DNA of 64,000 nucleotides from Streptomyces griseocarneus. Its GTDB lineage: Bacteria > Actinomycetota > Actinomycetes > Streptomycetales > Streptomycetaceae. The stretch spans positions 434,001 to 498,000 of the forward strand of contig PENC01000002.1 of NCBI GenBank assembly GCA_003674045.1, read 5' to 3'. Below the pieces are notes generated by a model. That model was given only the letters and a program-made list of their open reading frames with translations. It did not search any database and had not been told where the DNA came from. How positions within the stretch are numbered: the first letter of the stretch is position 1; the number at the start of each line of letters is the position of its first letter. Below are positions 1-9,107 of this stretch, one piece after another. The position numbers and the translations under genes are program-made.

Positions 1-2
1 CC

Positions 3-440
3 GGCATCCACCGGCACGGCCGCATGGTCGTCCTCGCGGCGCTCGGCTGGGGCGCGGCCATGGCGGTGGCGGGCTGGATGCCGGACGTCTGGCTGGTGCT
101 GCTGTTCCTGGCGGTGGCCGGCGGCTGCGACACGGTGAGCGGTCTCTTCCGCTCGGCGATCTGGGACCAGACCATCCCGGACGAGCTGCGGGGCCGCCTG
201 GCGGGCATAGAGATGCTCTCCTACTCCCTCGGCCCCCAGATCGGCCAGGTCCGCGCGGGCGGCATGGCCTCCCTCACCAACGCCCGCACCTCCGTCTGGA
301 CCGGCGGCGTCGCCTGCGTCGTCTCGGTGGGCCTCCTGGCGGCCTCGCTGCCGAAGCTGATCTCGTACGACGCCCGCACGAACGAACACGCGGTGCGCAT
401 GCGCGCCCGCAAGGCGGCGGAGGTGGCCGAGGCGGCGTAG
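3..440 (+). CDS. MFS transporter, C-terminal part (5' truncated by window)
   Basis: The reading frame is open from the first bases of the window, so the start lies outside it. The visible 146 residues hold about three hydrophobic segments and end in a basic cytoplasmic tail rich in Arg, Ala and Glu. The loop containing SGLFRSAIWDQTIPDELRGR, with its acidic/Arg pattern, resembles the MFS_3/EntS group of siderophore or drug exporters. That family match is from memory and the substrate cannot be told. An exporter of this group would suit the iron genes downstream, but map lies between them, so linkage is only suggestive. Confidence 0.75.
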   Translation, partial: GIHRHGRMVVLAALGWGAAMAVAGWMPDVWLVLLFLAVAGGCDTVSGLFRSAIWDQTIPDELRGRLAGIEMLSYSLGPQIGQVRAGGMASLTNARTSVWTGGVACVVSVGLLAASLPKLISYDARTNEHAVRMRARKAAEVAEAA

Positions 441-470
441 GGGCCGGGCGCCAATTTCGGGGCGCCCCGT

Positions 471-518
471 AAGGGGCGCGGGGAACTGCGCGACCAGCCA
501 CGACGCGCCCGCAGACGC
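471..518 (+). repeat. Dispersed intergenic repeat, copy 1 (short form)
   Basis: The copy reads AAGGGGCGCGGGGAACTGCG and continues CGACCAGCC...CCCGCAGACGC. Near-identical copies lie at 13430, 44898, 51460 (reverse), 51540 (reverse) and 51736. A longer variant is at 36009 and 58691. All copies sit in gaps between genes, often just after a stop codon. Confidence 0.7.
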
Positions 519-604
519 ACACCAAGCTCACGAGGCAACCCGGTAGGCGCAAGGGGGCGCGGGGCGCAGCCCCGACAAGGACCGGGGGCTACGCCCCCGG
601 CCGG

Positions 605-829
605 TCACTCGCCCGGAGGGCGCGCCTCATCGTTCCAGCGAGGATCGGAGCGCCACTCCTCATTCCGCTCACGCGCCGTCTCCATCGCGTGGGAAGCCTC
701 CTCCCGCGTCCCATAGGGACCCAAGCGGTCGGCGGCCCGGCACTCCGGCCCCTCCTCGACCACGCCGTGCTTGAGGCAGTAGTACCACTCCCCCGGCTTG
801 CCGGCCTCGCGCCTCTTGAACAGCGCCAT
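605..829 (-). CDS. Small conserved protein of unknown function
   Basis: This gives 74 residues starting [18 protein letters not shown]. The ATG at 829 is chosen because GGAGG stands just upstream on this strand; an in-frame ATG 20 codons earlier has no such site. The protein is soluble, acidic at its end and has two cysteines (WYYCLKHG and GPEC). The Tyr-Gly-Thr-Arg-Glu-Glu-Ala segment looks like the alpha/beta hairpin of a short SPOR-like fold, but that is a guess. It is divergent from map, and I recall this pairing in other streptomycetes. No function can be assigned. Confidence 0.7.
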   Translation of the reverse strand: MALFKRREAGKPGEWYYCLKHGVVEEGPECRAADRLGPYGTREEASHAMETARERNEEWRSDPRWNDEARPPGE

Positions 830-897
830 CAGGTCCTCCCTCGTTCGTCGCCTCTCGCCCACATGGTCCCCGATGCGCCCTGGATACACTCGCTGAC

Positions 898-1755
898 ATG
901 TCTGGCCAGTCGCTTCTCACTCCGGGGACCATCTCCCCCACCCGCTCCGTACCCGCCTCGATCCCGCGGCCCGAGTACGTCGGCAAGAACATGCCGACGC
1001 CGTACGACGGCCCCGAGACCCAGAGCGCCGAGACGATCGAGCGCATGCGGATCGCGGGGCGCATCGCCGCGCGGGCGATGGAGGAGGCGGCCAAGCTCAT
1101 CGCCCCGGGCGTGACGACGGACGAGCTCGACCGCGTCGCGCACGAATACATGTGCGACCACGGCGCCTACCCCTCGACGCTCGGCTACCGCGGCTTCCCG
1201 AAGTCGCTGTGCTCGTCGGTCAACGAGGTGATCTGCCACGGCATCCCGGACTCGACGGTGCTGCGCGACGGCGACATCATCAACCTCGATGTGACGGCCT
1301 TCATCGGTGGCGTGCACGGCGACAACAACGCCACCTACCTGGTCGGCGAGGTGGACGAGGAGTCCCGCCTGCTGGTGGAGCGCACGCGCGAGGCGCTCAA
1401 CCGCGCGATCAAGGCGGTCAGGCCCGGCCGCCGGATCAACATCATCGGCCGTGTCATCGAGTCGTACGCCAAGCGCTTCGGCTACGGCGTCGTCCGCGAC
1501 TTCACGGGTCACGGCATCAACTCGTCCTTCCACTCCGGCCTGATCGTCCCGCACTACGACAGCCCGCACCACGACACCCTGATCCAGCCGGGGATGACCT
1601 TCACCATCGAGCCGATGCTGACGCTGGGGACGTACGAGTACGACATGTGGGAGGACGGCTGGACGGTCGTCACCAAGGACCGCAAGCGGACGGCCCAGTT
1701 CGAGCACACGCTGGTGGTGACGGACAGCGGGGCGGAGATCCTGACCCTGCCGTAG
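898..1755 (+). CDS. map: Type I methionine aminopeptidase
   Basis: This cytosolic metalloprotease removes the initiator methionine from new proteins. It has 285 residues with the full set of five metal ligands: Asp in NLDVTAF, Asp in [11 protein letters not shown], His in TGHGI, Glu in TIEPML and Glu in QFEHTL. An N-terminal extension of about 40 residues, rich in Pro, precedes the core, as in other actinobacterial MAPs. A strong rho-independent terminator follows 20 bp after the stop, so the gene is probably monocistronic. The function is secure; only the exact start is slightly uncertain. Confidence 0.96.
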   Translation: MSGQSLLTPGTISPTRSVPASIPRPEYVGKNMPTPYDGPETQSAETIERMRIAGRIAARAMEEAAKLIAPGVTTDELDRVAHEYMCDHGAYPSTLGYRGFPKSLCSSVNEVICHGIPDSTVLRDGDIINLDVTAFIGGVHGDNNATYLVGEVDEESRLLVERTREALNRAIKAVRPGRRINIIGRVIESYAKRFGYGVVRDFTGHGINSSFHSGLIVPHYDSPHHDTLIQPGMTFTIEPMLTLGTYEYDMWEDGWTVVTKDRKRTAQFEHTLVVTDSGAEILTLP

Positions 1756-1773
1756 CCCGCGACCGCGATCATG

Positions 1774-1806
1774 AATCCCCCTGCACAAGCAGGGGGATTT
1801 TTCTTT
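1774..1806 (+). terminator. Rho-independent terminator of map
   Basis: An 11-bp perfect stem (AATCCCCCTGC paired with GCAGGGGGATT) closes on an ACAA loop and runs into TTTTTCTTTAT. It separates map from the iron-regulated heme oxygenase promoter. Confidence 0.93.
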
Positions 1807-1873
1807 ATCGACCGCGCGAAGGGCGATCGGCCTGGGTAAGGTTTTACCGACAGCATGTCGGGAAAGCATTGAC

Positions 1874-1892
1874 TTAGGTAAGCCTAACTAGA
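1874..1892 (+). promoter_or_regulatory. Iron box (DmdR/IdeR-type) before heme oxygenase
   Basis: TTAGGTAAGCCTAACTAGA matches the actinobacterial iron-box consensus TTAGGTTAGGCTAACCTAA at most positions and is dyad-symmetric. It lies about 80 bp before the likely TTG start. Iron-loaded DmdR1/IdeR repressors bind such sites, so repression in high iron is expected. Confidence 0.8.
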
Positions 1893-1970
1893 GAGAATCG
1901 GGCCACGGTGCCACGCCTCCGCGGCCCGTTCCCCGCCGCTCCCCTTTTTCTCGGTCTCCGGAGGTCCGTT

Positions 1971-2633
1971 TTGGACGCGCCCGCCAGCACATCGTTCTCC
2001 ACGCTGATCCGTACCGCTTCGCACGAGCAGCACACGGAGGCGGAGAACTCGTCGTTCATGAGCGACATGCTCGGGGGCAGGCTGGGCGTCGACGCCTACC
2101 GGCGCTACACCGAGCAGCTCTGGTTCGTCTACCGCGCGCTGGAGTCCGCGTCCGCCGAGCTGGCCGACGACCCGGTCGCGGGCCCCTTCATACGCCCCGA
2201 GCTGACCCGCACCGCCGAGCTGGAGCGCGACCTCGCCCACCTCGGCGGCCCCGGCTGGCACACGGGCCTCGCCCCGCTGCCCGCGACGGCCGCCTACGCG
2301 GCCCGCGTGGAAGAGTGTGCCCGCGACTGGCCCGCGGGCTACGTCGCCCACCACTACACCCGCTACCTGGGCGACCTCTCGGGCGGCCAGGTCATCCGCG
2401 GCACCGCGGAGAAGACCTGGGGCTTCGCGCGCAAGGGTGACGGCGTCCGCTTCTACGTCTTCGAGGCCATCGGCAACCCGGCCGCCTTCAAGCGCGAGTA
2501 CCGCGAGCTGCTGGACGCGCTGCCGGTCGACGACCTGGAGAAGCAGCGGGTGATCGACGAGTGCCGGCGCGCTTTCGCGCTGAACACGGAGATGTTCCGG
2601 GAGCTGGGGCGGGAGTTCCCGCTGAGCGCGTAA
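1971..2633 (+). CDS. Heme oxygenase (biliverdin-producing)
   Basis: This HO-1-fold protein opens the heme ring to release iron, biliverdin and CO in the cytosol. The proximal heme His is in the N-terminal RTASHEQHTEAE helix, and the distal-helix signature YLGDLSGGQVIRG lies near residue 130. I place the start at TTG 1971 because GGAGGT sits five bases upstream, giving 220 residues, the usual size. An in-frame GTG at 1908 would add 21 residues with no clear ribosome site. The iron box upstream and the heme import genes downstream imply that it extracts iron from imported heme. Confidence 0.93.
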   Translation: MDAPASTSFSTLIRTASHEQHTEAENSSFMSDMLGGRLGVDAYRRYTEQLWFVYRALESASAELADDPVAGPFIRPELTRTAELERDLAHLGGPGWHTGLAPLPATAAYAARVEECARDWPAGYVAHHYTRYLGDLSGGQVIRGTAEKTWGFARKGDGVRFYVFEAIGNPAAFKREYRELLDALPVDDLEKQRVIDECRRAFALNTEMFRELGREFPLSA

Positions 2634-2680
2634 GCGCGCCCCGAAGGGGCCCGGGGCGAAGCCCCGGACCCCCAGCGGCA
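2634..2680. terminator. GC-rich hairpin between convergent genes
   Basis: Nested CCCC/GGGG inverted repeats (CCCGAAGGGG, then CCGGGGCGAAGCCCCGG) fill the gap between the convergent heme oxygenase and HtaA genes. There is no U-tract, so it is at best a bidirectional stem-loop terminator. Confidence 0.5.
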
Positions 2681-4300
2681 TCAGCCCTGCTGCGAACGGC
2701 GACGCCGCGCGACGTAGACCGCCGCGCCACCCGCCACGACGAGGGCGGCAGCGCCACCCAGGATCGGGCCGGTCGGCAGGTCCGCACCGGTCTTGGCGAG
2801 CGAGCCGTTGGCGGCGGTGTCGGTGGCCGCACCACCGGTCGTGGAGCCGCCCGTGGTGGCGGTGGTGTTGGTGGCGGTCGTGCCACCGGTCGTTTCGCCG
2901 GTACCAGTGGTACCGGTCGTGCCGGAGTCGGAGGTGCTGCCCGACGGGGCGTCGGGGAGCTTGGCGTCCTTGTCGGTGGCGACGGAGATCGTCACCGGGT
3001 CGATGACAGCGTCCTCCTTGAGGATCACGTCTGCGTCCTCGGTGAACACCCCCTGACCGGCCTTCGTCAGGGTCGCCGGCAGGGCCGACAGCGTCACCAC
3101 ACCGTCCTTGGCCTTCAGGGAATCAGTGACCTTCAGGGTGGCCAGCTCGACGCCCTTCCCGAGGGACTTGCCGTTTACGGTCGTGACGTCGGCCTTGACC
3201 GACCCCTTCCCGCCGTTCACCGTGACCGTGAGGTTCGAGAACTTCCGCTCCATCTTCGCGCCATTGGCCGTGAAACGGACCTCACCACCGAACTCGGCCG
3301 TGAGCGTCGACTTCTTGTCGTCGAGCTTGCCGTGCCCCTTGGGGAAGCGGTACCCCCCGCTGAAGGACTTGGCGCCGTCCGTGGGCTCGGCCTTGCCGTT
3401 GTGGGTGTCGATGTACTTGCGGAAGGTCTCCGAGAAACCCCAGTCGAGGTTGCCGTCGGAGACGTCGACGGACGTGGACTTCTCCTCGCCCCCGCCCGAC
3501 GCGTTCCCCGACGCACCCGCGCTCGCGCCGGCCGAGGCCCCGGCGTTGCTGCCGCTGGTGGTGGCCTCGGCGCCGCCGTTCGCCCCGCCGTTGGCACCCG
3601 GCGCCGGAGCCTGCTGCTTCGCCTTGAAGCTGACCGAGTCGAGCAAGTCGCCCTCCTTAAGGAGGTCGGCCGTCTTGCCGTCCTGGCCCGTGTAAGCGAA
3701 CACGTCCGCTCCGGCCTGCGTCAGCTTCGCGGTTATGTTCTCGAGGACGTACGTGCCATGGGCCTCATCCGCCTTGACGTCGCTCAGCGCGGCGATGGGG
3801 ACGTCCTTCCCGGTAGTCCCGCCGGCACGCGTGACGTCGGCCTTGAGCGTGCCGACCTTCGTCTTCGTGTCGGTGACGACCTTCAGGCCGGAGAGCGTGA
3901 CGTCGAGCGCGTAGCCCTTGCCATCCGCCTTCTGGTGGCCCTGGAACTGCACACTGCCCTTGAAGGTGGTGGTGATCGCATCGGCCGTCTTGACGTACGA
4001 GCCCTCACCGAAGGTGAACTCGCCGTTCCCCTCGGCCTGTGCGGCCCCGCCGGTGACGGCGACCTTCCCCCCGGTCGTGGCGAGGTCGCGGAGCGACTTC
4101 TTCACGCCCCACTTGAGCGTGCCGTCCTTGAGCTCGACGTCCTGCTTCTTCTGCTGTACCAGGTCCTGTGTCTGCTGCGCGCCCCCAGTGATCGTCGGGA
4201 CCGCGTCGGCCGCATACGCGGGTGCGGTCAGGACGGTCGCCCCAAGGGCAGTCGCCGTGGCCAGCGCCGCGAGTGCGGCACGGCGTGCGGTGACGGTCAT
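2681..4300 (-). CDS. HtaA-domain heme-binding surface protein with LAxTG sorting signal
   Basis: This 539-residue exported protein has a signal peptide (about 1-30), two HtaA domains (starting near DGTLKWGVKKSLRDL and GNLDWGFSETFRKY), a Gly/Ser/Ala linker between them and a Thr-rich stalk. It ends in LAKTG, a hydrophobic helix and RRRRSQQG. LAxTG is the sorting motif used by streptomycete class E sortases, so cell-wall anchoring is likely. HtaA domains in corynebacteria capture heme and hand it to HmuTUV. AGGAG lies just before the ATG. It follows the second HtaA gene on the same strand by 136 bp, so both probably come from the iron-box promoter at 5894. Confidence 0.9.
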   Translation of the reverse strand: MTVTARRAALAALATATALGATVLTAPAYAADAVPTITGGAQQTQDLVQQKKQDVELKDGTLKWGVKKSLRDLATTGGKVAVTGGAAQAEGNGEFTFGEGSYVKTADAITTTFKGSVQFQGHQKADGKGYALDVTLSGLKVVTDTKTKVGTLKADVTRAGGTTGKDVPIAALSDVKADEAHGTYVLENITAKLTQAGADVFAYTGQDGKTADLLKEGDLLDSVSFKAKQQAPAPGANGGANGGAEATTSGSNAGASAGASAGASGNASGGGEEKSTSVDVSDGNLDWGFSETFRKYIDTHNGKAEPTDGAKSFSGGYRFPKGHGKLDDKKSTLTAEFGGEVRFTANGAKMERKFSNLTVTVNGGKGSVKADVTTVNGKSLGKGVELATLKVTDSLKAKDGVVTLSALPATLTKAGQGVFTEDADVILKEDAVIDPVTISVATDKDAKLPDAPSGSTSDSGTTGTTGTGETTGGTTATNTTATTGGSTTGGAATDTAANGSLAKTGADLPTGPILGGAAALVVAGGAAVYVARRRRSQQG

Positions 4301-4436
4301 TCAGTTCTCCTAGAGAAACTTGAGCTCACTGATATCGGAGTGCAGCGTCCATGACATCAGGTGCCCAAGAGCAGGGAAAGGCCCGGGTCGGCCGTGACGC
4401 ATGGGGGAACGTCACGGACGACACCGGGCACGCCGG

Positions 4437-5834
4437 TCATTCCCCTGAAACGGAATCAGATGCACCTACCGCGGACACCGTCCGGCGCTTGCGAATCCAC
4501 AGAAACGCGGCGCCCGCCAGCGCCAGCACGGCGGTGCCGCCGACCGTAACCGGAAGCACCGGGAAGGACGATCCGGAAGAAGAGGACGAGGAAGAAGAAA
4601 CCACGGCAGGCGCGGCCGACGACGGCGCCGGGGACGCCGACGCCCGGTCCCCCGCCTTCCCCCGCTCCGGCAGCGGCGGGAGCGCCGCCTTGCCGTCGAG
4701 CGGCACGGCGAGCGAGACGGGGTCCATGTCCGCGCCCTCCTGGTAGACCCCGCCGAACGCCTTCGCACCCTCGGCGGTCAGCTTGGCCGGGGCCTCCTTC
4801 ACCACCGTCAGGCCGCCCTTCTCCGTCAGCCCCGACGCGTCGAAGGTGACGAGCGGGACATCCTTGCCGGTGCCGCGGCCGTTGCCGGTGACGTCCGCCG
4901 TCAGCGTGCCCTTGCCGTCCTTCACCGCCGCCTTGACCCCGCCGAACGCGAGGTCGAGGTGCTTGCCGGTGAAGCGGAGGGTGCCCGCGAAGGAGGCGTC
5001 GAGGGTCTTCGCCTCCATGTCGTACGTTCCCTTGCCCTGCGGGAAGCGGAAGAGCGCTCCGCCGTCCTGGGCACCGTCGCTCAGCTTCCAGGAGCCCTCG
5101 GAGGCCGGGCCGGTGACGTACTCCCGGAACGTGCGCCGCACGCCCCAGTCGACGGCGGCACCGGTGAACTCGCCCTGGGGCGGCACCTTCGCGGACCCCG
5201 AGGTGCCCGGCGCGAGCACGTCCGCCGACAGGGCCACGGGATCGAGGGCCGCACCGGCCTTGTAGAAACCGGCGAACGCCTTCTCGCCGTCCGTGGTGAG
5301 GGTCGCGGGGACGTCGGCGAGCGCGACGGCGTCGTCGTCGCGCAGGTGCACGCCGGTCAGGTCGAGGGACGCGAACGGCACCTGGGAGGTCGTGGTGGCC
5401 TTGTTCGTGTTCTTCGCCTTGCTCGTCACGTCGAGGTAGAGCGTGCCCTTGCCGTCGGCGATGCGGACGGCGGGGGCGCTGAAGACGAGGTCCAGCGCGT
5501 AGGAGCCGTCGGGCTTCTTGTGCCCGGTGAAGCGCACGCCGCCCTGGTAGGCCGCCTCGAAGGCGCCGCGCCCGGCGTCGTACGTGCCCTTGGCGGAGTG
5601 GAAGCGGAACTGACTGTCGCCCTCCGTGGCGGCTCCGTCCTGGAGCTCCCAGCCTCCTTGGGCCATGGGCCCGGTGAGATAGCTGCGGAAGGAGGACTTG
5701 ACGCCCCAGTCCAGCCGCCCGCCCGAGACCTCGCGGCCGTCCGCCGCTTGCGCCGCGGCCGTGGGGAGCAGGGCTGCCAGCAAAGTCGCGAGGAGCGCGA
5801 CGACAGGAGCGCGGGCGGGTCTGGGCGGCAGCAT
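4437..5834 (-). CDS. HtaA-domain membrane-anchored heme-binding protein
   Basis: This protein has 465 residues when started at ATG 5834, where GGAAGGGG is upstream and a typical signal peptide begins (MLPPRPARAPVVALLATLLA). An upstream in-frame ATG at 5870 is less likely. Two HtaA domains begin at GGRLDWGVKSSFRSYL and GAAVDWGVRRTFREYV and share the W-G-x4-F-R-x-Y pattern. The C-terminus is a transmembrane helix followed by IRKRR, without a sortase motif. It therefore stays in the membrane, while its sister protein is wall-linked. Its promoter region holds a near-perfect iron box shared with hmuT. Confidence 0.9.
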   Translation of the reverse strand: MLPPRPARAPVVALLATLLAALLPTAAAQAADGREVSGGRLDWGVKSSFRSYLTGPMAQGGWELQDGAATEGDSQFRFHSAKGTYDAGRGAFEAAYQGGVRFTGHKKPDGSYALDLVFSAPAVRIADGKGTLYLDVTSKAKNTNKATTTSQVPFASLDLTGVHLRDDDAVALADVPATLTTDGEKAFAGFYKAGAALDPVALSADVLAPGTSGSAKVPPQGEFTGAAVDWGVRRTFREYVTGPASEGSWKLSDGAQDGGALFRFPQGKGTYDMEAKTLDASFAGTLRFTGKHLDLAFGGVKAAVKDGKGTLTADVTGNGRGTGKDVPLVTFDASGLTEKGGLTVVKEAPAKLTAEGAKAFGGVYQEGADMDPVSLAVPLDGKAALPPLPERGKAGDRASASPAPSSAAPAVVSSSSSSSSGSSFPVLPVTVGGTAVLALAGAAFLWIRKRRTVSAVGASDSVSGE

Positions 5835-5893
5835 CGGGGGCCCCTTCCGGGCAGGTCGGCACATCGCCACACCCGGACAGCAGGCATGGCGAT

Positions 5894-5912
5894 TTAGGTA
5901 AGGCTAACCTAA
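5894..5912. promoter_or_regulatory. Iron box between divergent hta and hmu operons
   Basis: TTAGGTAAGGCTAACCTAA differs from the consensus iron box by a single base. It is centred between the HtaA start (5834, minus) and the hmuT start (5962, plus), so one repressor dimer pair could control heme capture and heme import together. Confidence 0.9.
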
Positions 5913-5961
5913 GCTACAGCCCATCACGTCGGAAACCCCGGCCGGAGCGAAAGGCGGAACC

Positions 5962-7020
5962 GTGCTTCAACGGCAGTCGGCGGGCAGGGCGATACGTACC
6001 CCACGCCGCATCGGCGTACTCGTCGCCCTGCTCGCGTTTCTCGCCGCCCTCACCGGACTCACCGCCTGCTCGAAGGACGGCGCCTCGAACGGAGGCGGAA
6101 CCGGAAGCGCCGCGAAGAGCACCGGCCCCGACCGCGTCGACCCCCTCCCCGGCACGCCCCGCCCCCGACTCCCCGTCACCGTGCGGTCGGCCGACGGCCA
6201 CGACGTGACCGTGAACGCCGCCGACCGGATCGTTCCGCTCACCGGGGCGCTGTCCGAGATCGTGTTCACCCTCGGGCTCGGCGAGCACGTGGTCGCGCGC
6301 GACGTCACCGCCACCTTCGAGCAGGCGGCCGAGCTGCCCGTGGTGACCAGGGCGCACGACGTCTCGGCGGAGAGCGTGCTCTCGCTCAGGCCGACCCTCG
6401 TCCTCGCGGAGACCACCACCGGCCCGGCCACGGCCATCGAGCAGATCCGTGCCGCCGGGGTCCCCCTCCTCGTGCTCGACCCGGCGAAGAAGCTCGCCGA
6501 CGTCGGCCCGCGCATCGACAAGGTGGCCGCCGCCCTCGGCGTGCGCGCCGCGGGCGACGAGCTGCGCCACCGGACCGAGGAGCGCGTATCCGCCGCGGAG
6601 AAGGCCATTCCGGGCGACGGGAAGCAGGGTGGCAGGAAGCCGCGTGTCGCCTTCCTCTATCTGCGCGGCTCCGCGTCCGTCTATCTCCTCGGCGGCCCCG
6701 GCTCCGGCGCCGACTCCCTGATCGAGGCCGCGGGCGGCACCGACGCCGGCAAGGAGTCGGGACTGAGGAAGGACTTCACCCCCATCACCAGCGAGGCCCT
6801 GGCCAAGGCGGCGCCGGACGTCATCCTCGTCATGAGCAAGGGCCTGGACTCGGTCGGCGGCGTGGACGGGCTGCTCAAGATCCCCGGGGTCGCCGAGACC
6901 CCCGCCGGGCTCGACCGCCGTATCGCCTCCGTCGACGACGGCGTCCTGCTGAACTTCGGTCCCCGCACCGACACCGTGCTCTCCTCCCTGATCGGGCAGA
7001 TCCATCCGAAGGGCGCGTGA
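5962..7020 (+). CDS. hmuT: Hemin ABC transporter substrate-binding lipoprotein
   Basis: This 352-residue lipoprotein has a GTG start and the lipobox LTGLTAC after a hydrophobic segment. The remainder is a periplasmic-binding-protein class III fold (DRIVPLTGALSEIVFTLGLG near residue 90). It would receive heme from the HtaA proteins outside the membrane and dock on HmuU. The stop codon is one base before the hmuU ATG, and hmuV overlaps hmuU by one base, so hmuTUV forms a tight operon under the 5894 iron box. Vitamin B12 or siderophore specificity is possible in this family, but the HtaA neighbours favour heme. Confidence 0.9.
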   Translation: MLQRQSAGRAIRTPRRIGVLVALLAFLAALTGLTACSKDGASNGGGTGSAAKSTGPDRVDPLPGTPRPRLPVTVRSADGHDVTVNAADRIVPLTGALSEIVFTLGLGEHVVARDVTATFEQAAELPVVTRAHDVSAESVLSLRPTLVLAETTTGPATAIEQIRAAGVPLLVLDPAKKLADVGPRIDKVAAALGVRAAGDELRHRTEERVSAAEKAIPGDGKQGGRKPRVAFLYLRGSASVYLLGGPGSGADSLIEAAGGTDAGKESGLRKDFTPITSEALAKAAPDVILVMSKGLDSVGGVDGLLKIPGVAETPAGLDRRIASVDDGVLLNFGPRTDTVLSSLIGQIHPKGA

Positions 7021-7021
7021 C

Positions 7022-8107
7022 ATGGCCGTGCTGACCAAGCCCCCGGCCGTCCGTGCCGCCGGCGACCGGCCCCCGTCGCGCCGCCGCGCGGGCACCGCCC
7101 TCACCGCCGGCATGGCCGTGGCCCTCCTCGCCCTGTGCCTGCTCTCGGCGGGCACCGGCGCGTACGACATCCCGCTCGGCGACGTGCTGGGCTCCGTGCT
7201 CCACCGCATCGGGCTCGGCGGCGCCGCGCTGGACCGGGTCGGCGAGAGCGTGCTGTGGAACGTGCGCCTCCCGCGCGTGGTCCTCGCGCTGCTCGTCGGC
7301 GCGTCCCTGGGCTGCGCGGGGGCGCTGATGCAGGGCGTGTTCGGCAATCCGCTGGCCGAGCCCGGCGTCATCGGCATCTCGGCGGGCGCGGCCGTCGGGG
7401 CCGTGTCCTCGATCGCCTTCGGGCTGAGCTTCCTCGGCACCTGGACGGTGAGCGCCGGCGCGTTCGCGGGCGGGCTGCTGACGGTCCTGATGGTCTACGC
7501 GCTGTCACGGACCGGCGGGCGGACGGAGGTCGTCACCCTCATCCTCACCGGCCTCGCCGTGAACGCATTCGCGGGCGCCCTCATCGGCCTGTGCGTCTTC
7601 TTCGCGGACAACGCGCAGCTCACCCAGATCACCTTCTGGCAGCTCGGCTCGCTCTCCCAGGCGACGTGGCCGAAAGTACTCGCCGTACTCCCGTGCGCCC
7701 TGGTGGGGCTGACCACCGCGCCCCTGTACTCCCGGAAGCTGGACCTCCTCGCCCTCGGCGAACGCCCCACGCGCCACCTCGGGGTGGACGTCGAGCGGCT
7801 GCGCCTCACCCTGGTGCTGGTGGTCGCGCTGCTGACGGCGGCGGCGGTGGCGGTGGCCGGGATCATCACGTTCGTGGGCCTGCTGGTCCCGCACCTGCTG
7901 CGCATGGCGGCGGGCCCGGGCCACCGCTTCCTCGTCCCCGGCAGCGCGCTGGGCGGCGGCCTCGTCATCGTCGCCGCCGACCTCGCGGCCCGCACGGCCG
8001 CGCAGCCCGCGGAACTCCCCCTGGGCGTACTGACGGCACTCTTCGGCAGCCCGTTCTTCTTCTGGCTGCTGCGAAGGACCCGGCGCAAGCAAGGAGGCTG
8101 GGCCTGA
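7022..8107 (+). CDS. hmuU: Hemin ABC transporter permease (FecCD family)
   Basis: This 361-residue integral membrane protein has about ten hydrophobic segments. It carries the FecCD landmarks RLPRVVLALLVGASLGCAGA, GNPLAEPGVIGISAGA and, near the end, the cytoplasmic loop before GIITFVGLLVPHLLRM that contacts the ATPase. It forms the membrane channel for heme handed over by HmuT. The start ATG follows the hmuT stop by one base. Confidence 0.93.
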   Translation: MAVLTKPPAVRAAGDRPPSRRRAGTALTAGMAVALLALCLLSAGTGAYDIPLGDVLGSVLHRIGLGGAALDRVGESVLWNVRLPRVVLALLVGASLGCAGALMQGVFGNPLAEPGVIGISAGAAVGAVSSIAFGLSFLGTWTVSAGAFAGGLLTVLMVYALSRTGGRTEVVTLILTGLAVNAFAGALIGLCVFFADNAQLTQITFWQLGSLSQATWPKVLAVLPCALVGLTTAPLYSRKLDLLALGERPTRHLGVDVERLRLTLVLVVALLTAAAVAVAGIITFVGLLVPHLLRMAAGPGHRFLVPGSALGGGLVIVAADLAARTAAQPAELPLGVLTALFGSPFFFWLLRRTRRKQGGWA

Positions 8108-8952
8108 TGAAGTCGTGGTTCCGGTCGCGTACGCGGCATCTGCCGCTGCCCTCGCCGATCGGCACCGTGCGGGCCGAGGCCCGTGCGCTGCGGGTACGGG
8201 TCGGGGGGCGCACCGTGCTGTCCGAGGTGGAGCTCGACGCCGTCGGCGGCGAGGTGCTCGCGCTCGTGGGGCCGAACGGCGCGGGGAAGTCCACCCTGCT
8301 CGCCGCGCTCGCCTGTGACCTGCCCGCGGAGTCGGGCGAGGTGTGGATCGACGGCCGCCCGGCCGCCGCCTGGACACCCGCCGACCTCGCGCTGCGCCGG
8401 GCCGTGCTGCCGCAGTCGGCCGAGCTGTCGTTCCCTTTCTCCGTCGAGGAGGTCGTCCGGATGGGGCGCGCACCCTGGGCCGGGACCGAGGCGGAGGACG
8501 AGGACGAGGAGGCCGTGCGCGCCGCCATGGCCGCCACCGAGGTGACCGCCTTCGCGGACCGTCCGTTCGCCGCGCTGTCCGGCGGCGAGCGGGCCCGGGT
8601 CGCGCTGGCCCGCGTCCTCGCGCAGCGCGCCTCGCTGCTGCTGCTCGACGAGCCGACGGCCGCGCTGGACCTGCGCCACCAGGAACTGGTGCTGCGCGTC
8701 TGCCGCCTGCGCGCCGCGGCGGGCGACGCCGTGGTGGTCGTGCTGCACGACCTGGGGCTCGCGGGGGCGTACGCGGACCGGGTCGCCGTCCTGCACGAAG
8801 GGCGCATCGCGGCGGAGGGTCCGCCGGACCGGGTCTTCGAGGCGGAATTGCTCAGCCGCGTGTATATGCAGCCGGTGGACGTAATTGATCATCCGCGTAC
8901 GGGAGAACCTTTGGTGATCCCGAGACGGGAGGGGCACGTTTTCGCTTCATGA
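8107..8952 (+). CDS. hmuV: Hemin ABC transporter ATP-binding protein
   Basis: This 281-residue ABC ATPase has Walker A GPNGAGKST, signature LSGGERARVALARVL, Walker B LLLLDEPTAALD and the switch His in VLHDLGLAGAY. The start is the ATG of TGATG, where its A is also the last base of the hmuU stop, which indicates translational coupling. It powers HmuU-mediated heme import at the inner face of the membrane. An acidic insert (EAEDEDEEA) after the Q-loop region resembles other HmuV proteins. Confidence 0.94.
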   Translation: MKSWFRSRTRHLPLPSPIGTVRAEARALRVRVGGRTVLSEVELDAVGGEVLALVGPNGAGKSTLLAALACDLPAESGEVWIDGRPAAAWTPADLALRRAVLPQSAELSFPFSVEEVVRMGRAPWAGTEAEDEDEEAVRAAMAATEVTAFADRPFAALSGGERARVALARVLAQRASLLLLDEPTAALDLRHQELVLRVCRLRAAAGDAVVVVLHDLGLAGAYADRVAVLHEGRIAAEGPPDRVFEAELLSRVYMQPVDVIDHPRTGEPLVIPRREGHVFAS

Positions 8953-9023
8953 GGTCCCGGGAGAGTCCATGAGAGCAGGATCACGCACCATTTGGGAAAC
9001 AGGGTAGGCAAGCCTCAGATAAG

Positions 9024-9042
9024 TTAGGGCGGCCTAATTAAA
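9024..9042 (+). promoter_or_regulatory. Degenerate iron box before efeO
   Basis: TTAGGGCGGCCTAATTAAA matches the iron-box consensus at 12 of 19 positions and keeps both outer arms. A second small palindrome, AGGCAAGCCT, lies 14 bp upstream. The site is about 70 bp before the efeO start, so iron control of efeOBU is likely but less certain than at 5894. Confidence 0.6.
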
Positions 9043-9107
9043 GAGCGAGTTTCGGCCAGGCTTTTGTCCGGAACCCTCCGTCCTCTCCGAGCAAGCTGGA
9101 GCCCTTC

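Noticed and set aside
2561..4354. Long open frame antisense to the first HtaA gene, with similar long antisense frames over most other genes
   Set aside because: High GC makes the opposite frames open. Their translations are Arg/Gly/Ala-rich without motifs, and the HtaA domains on the other strand are clear.
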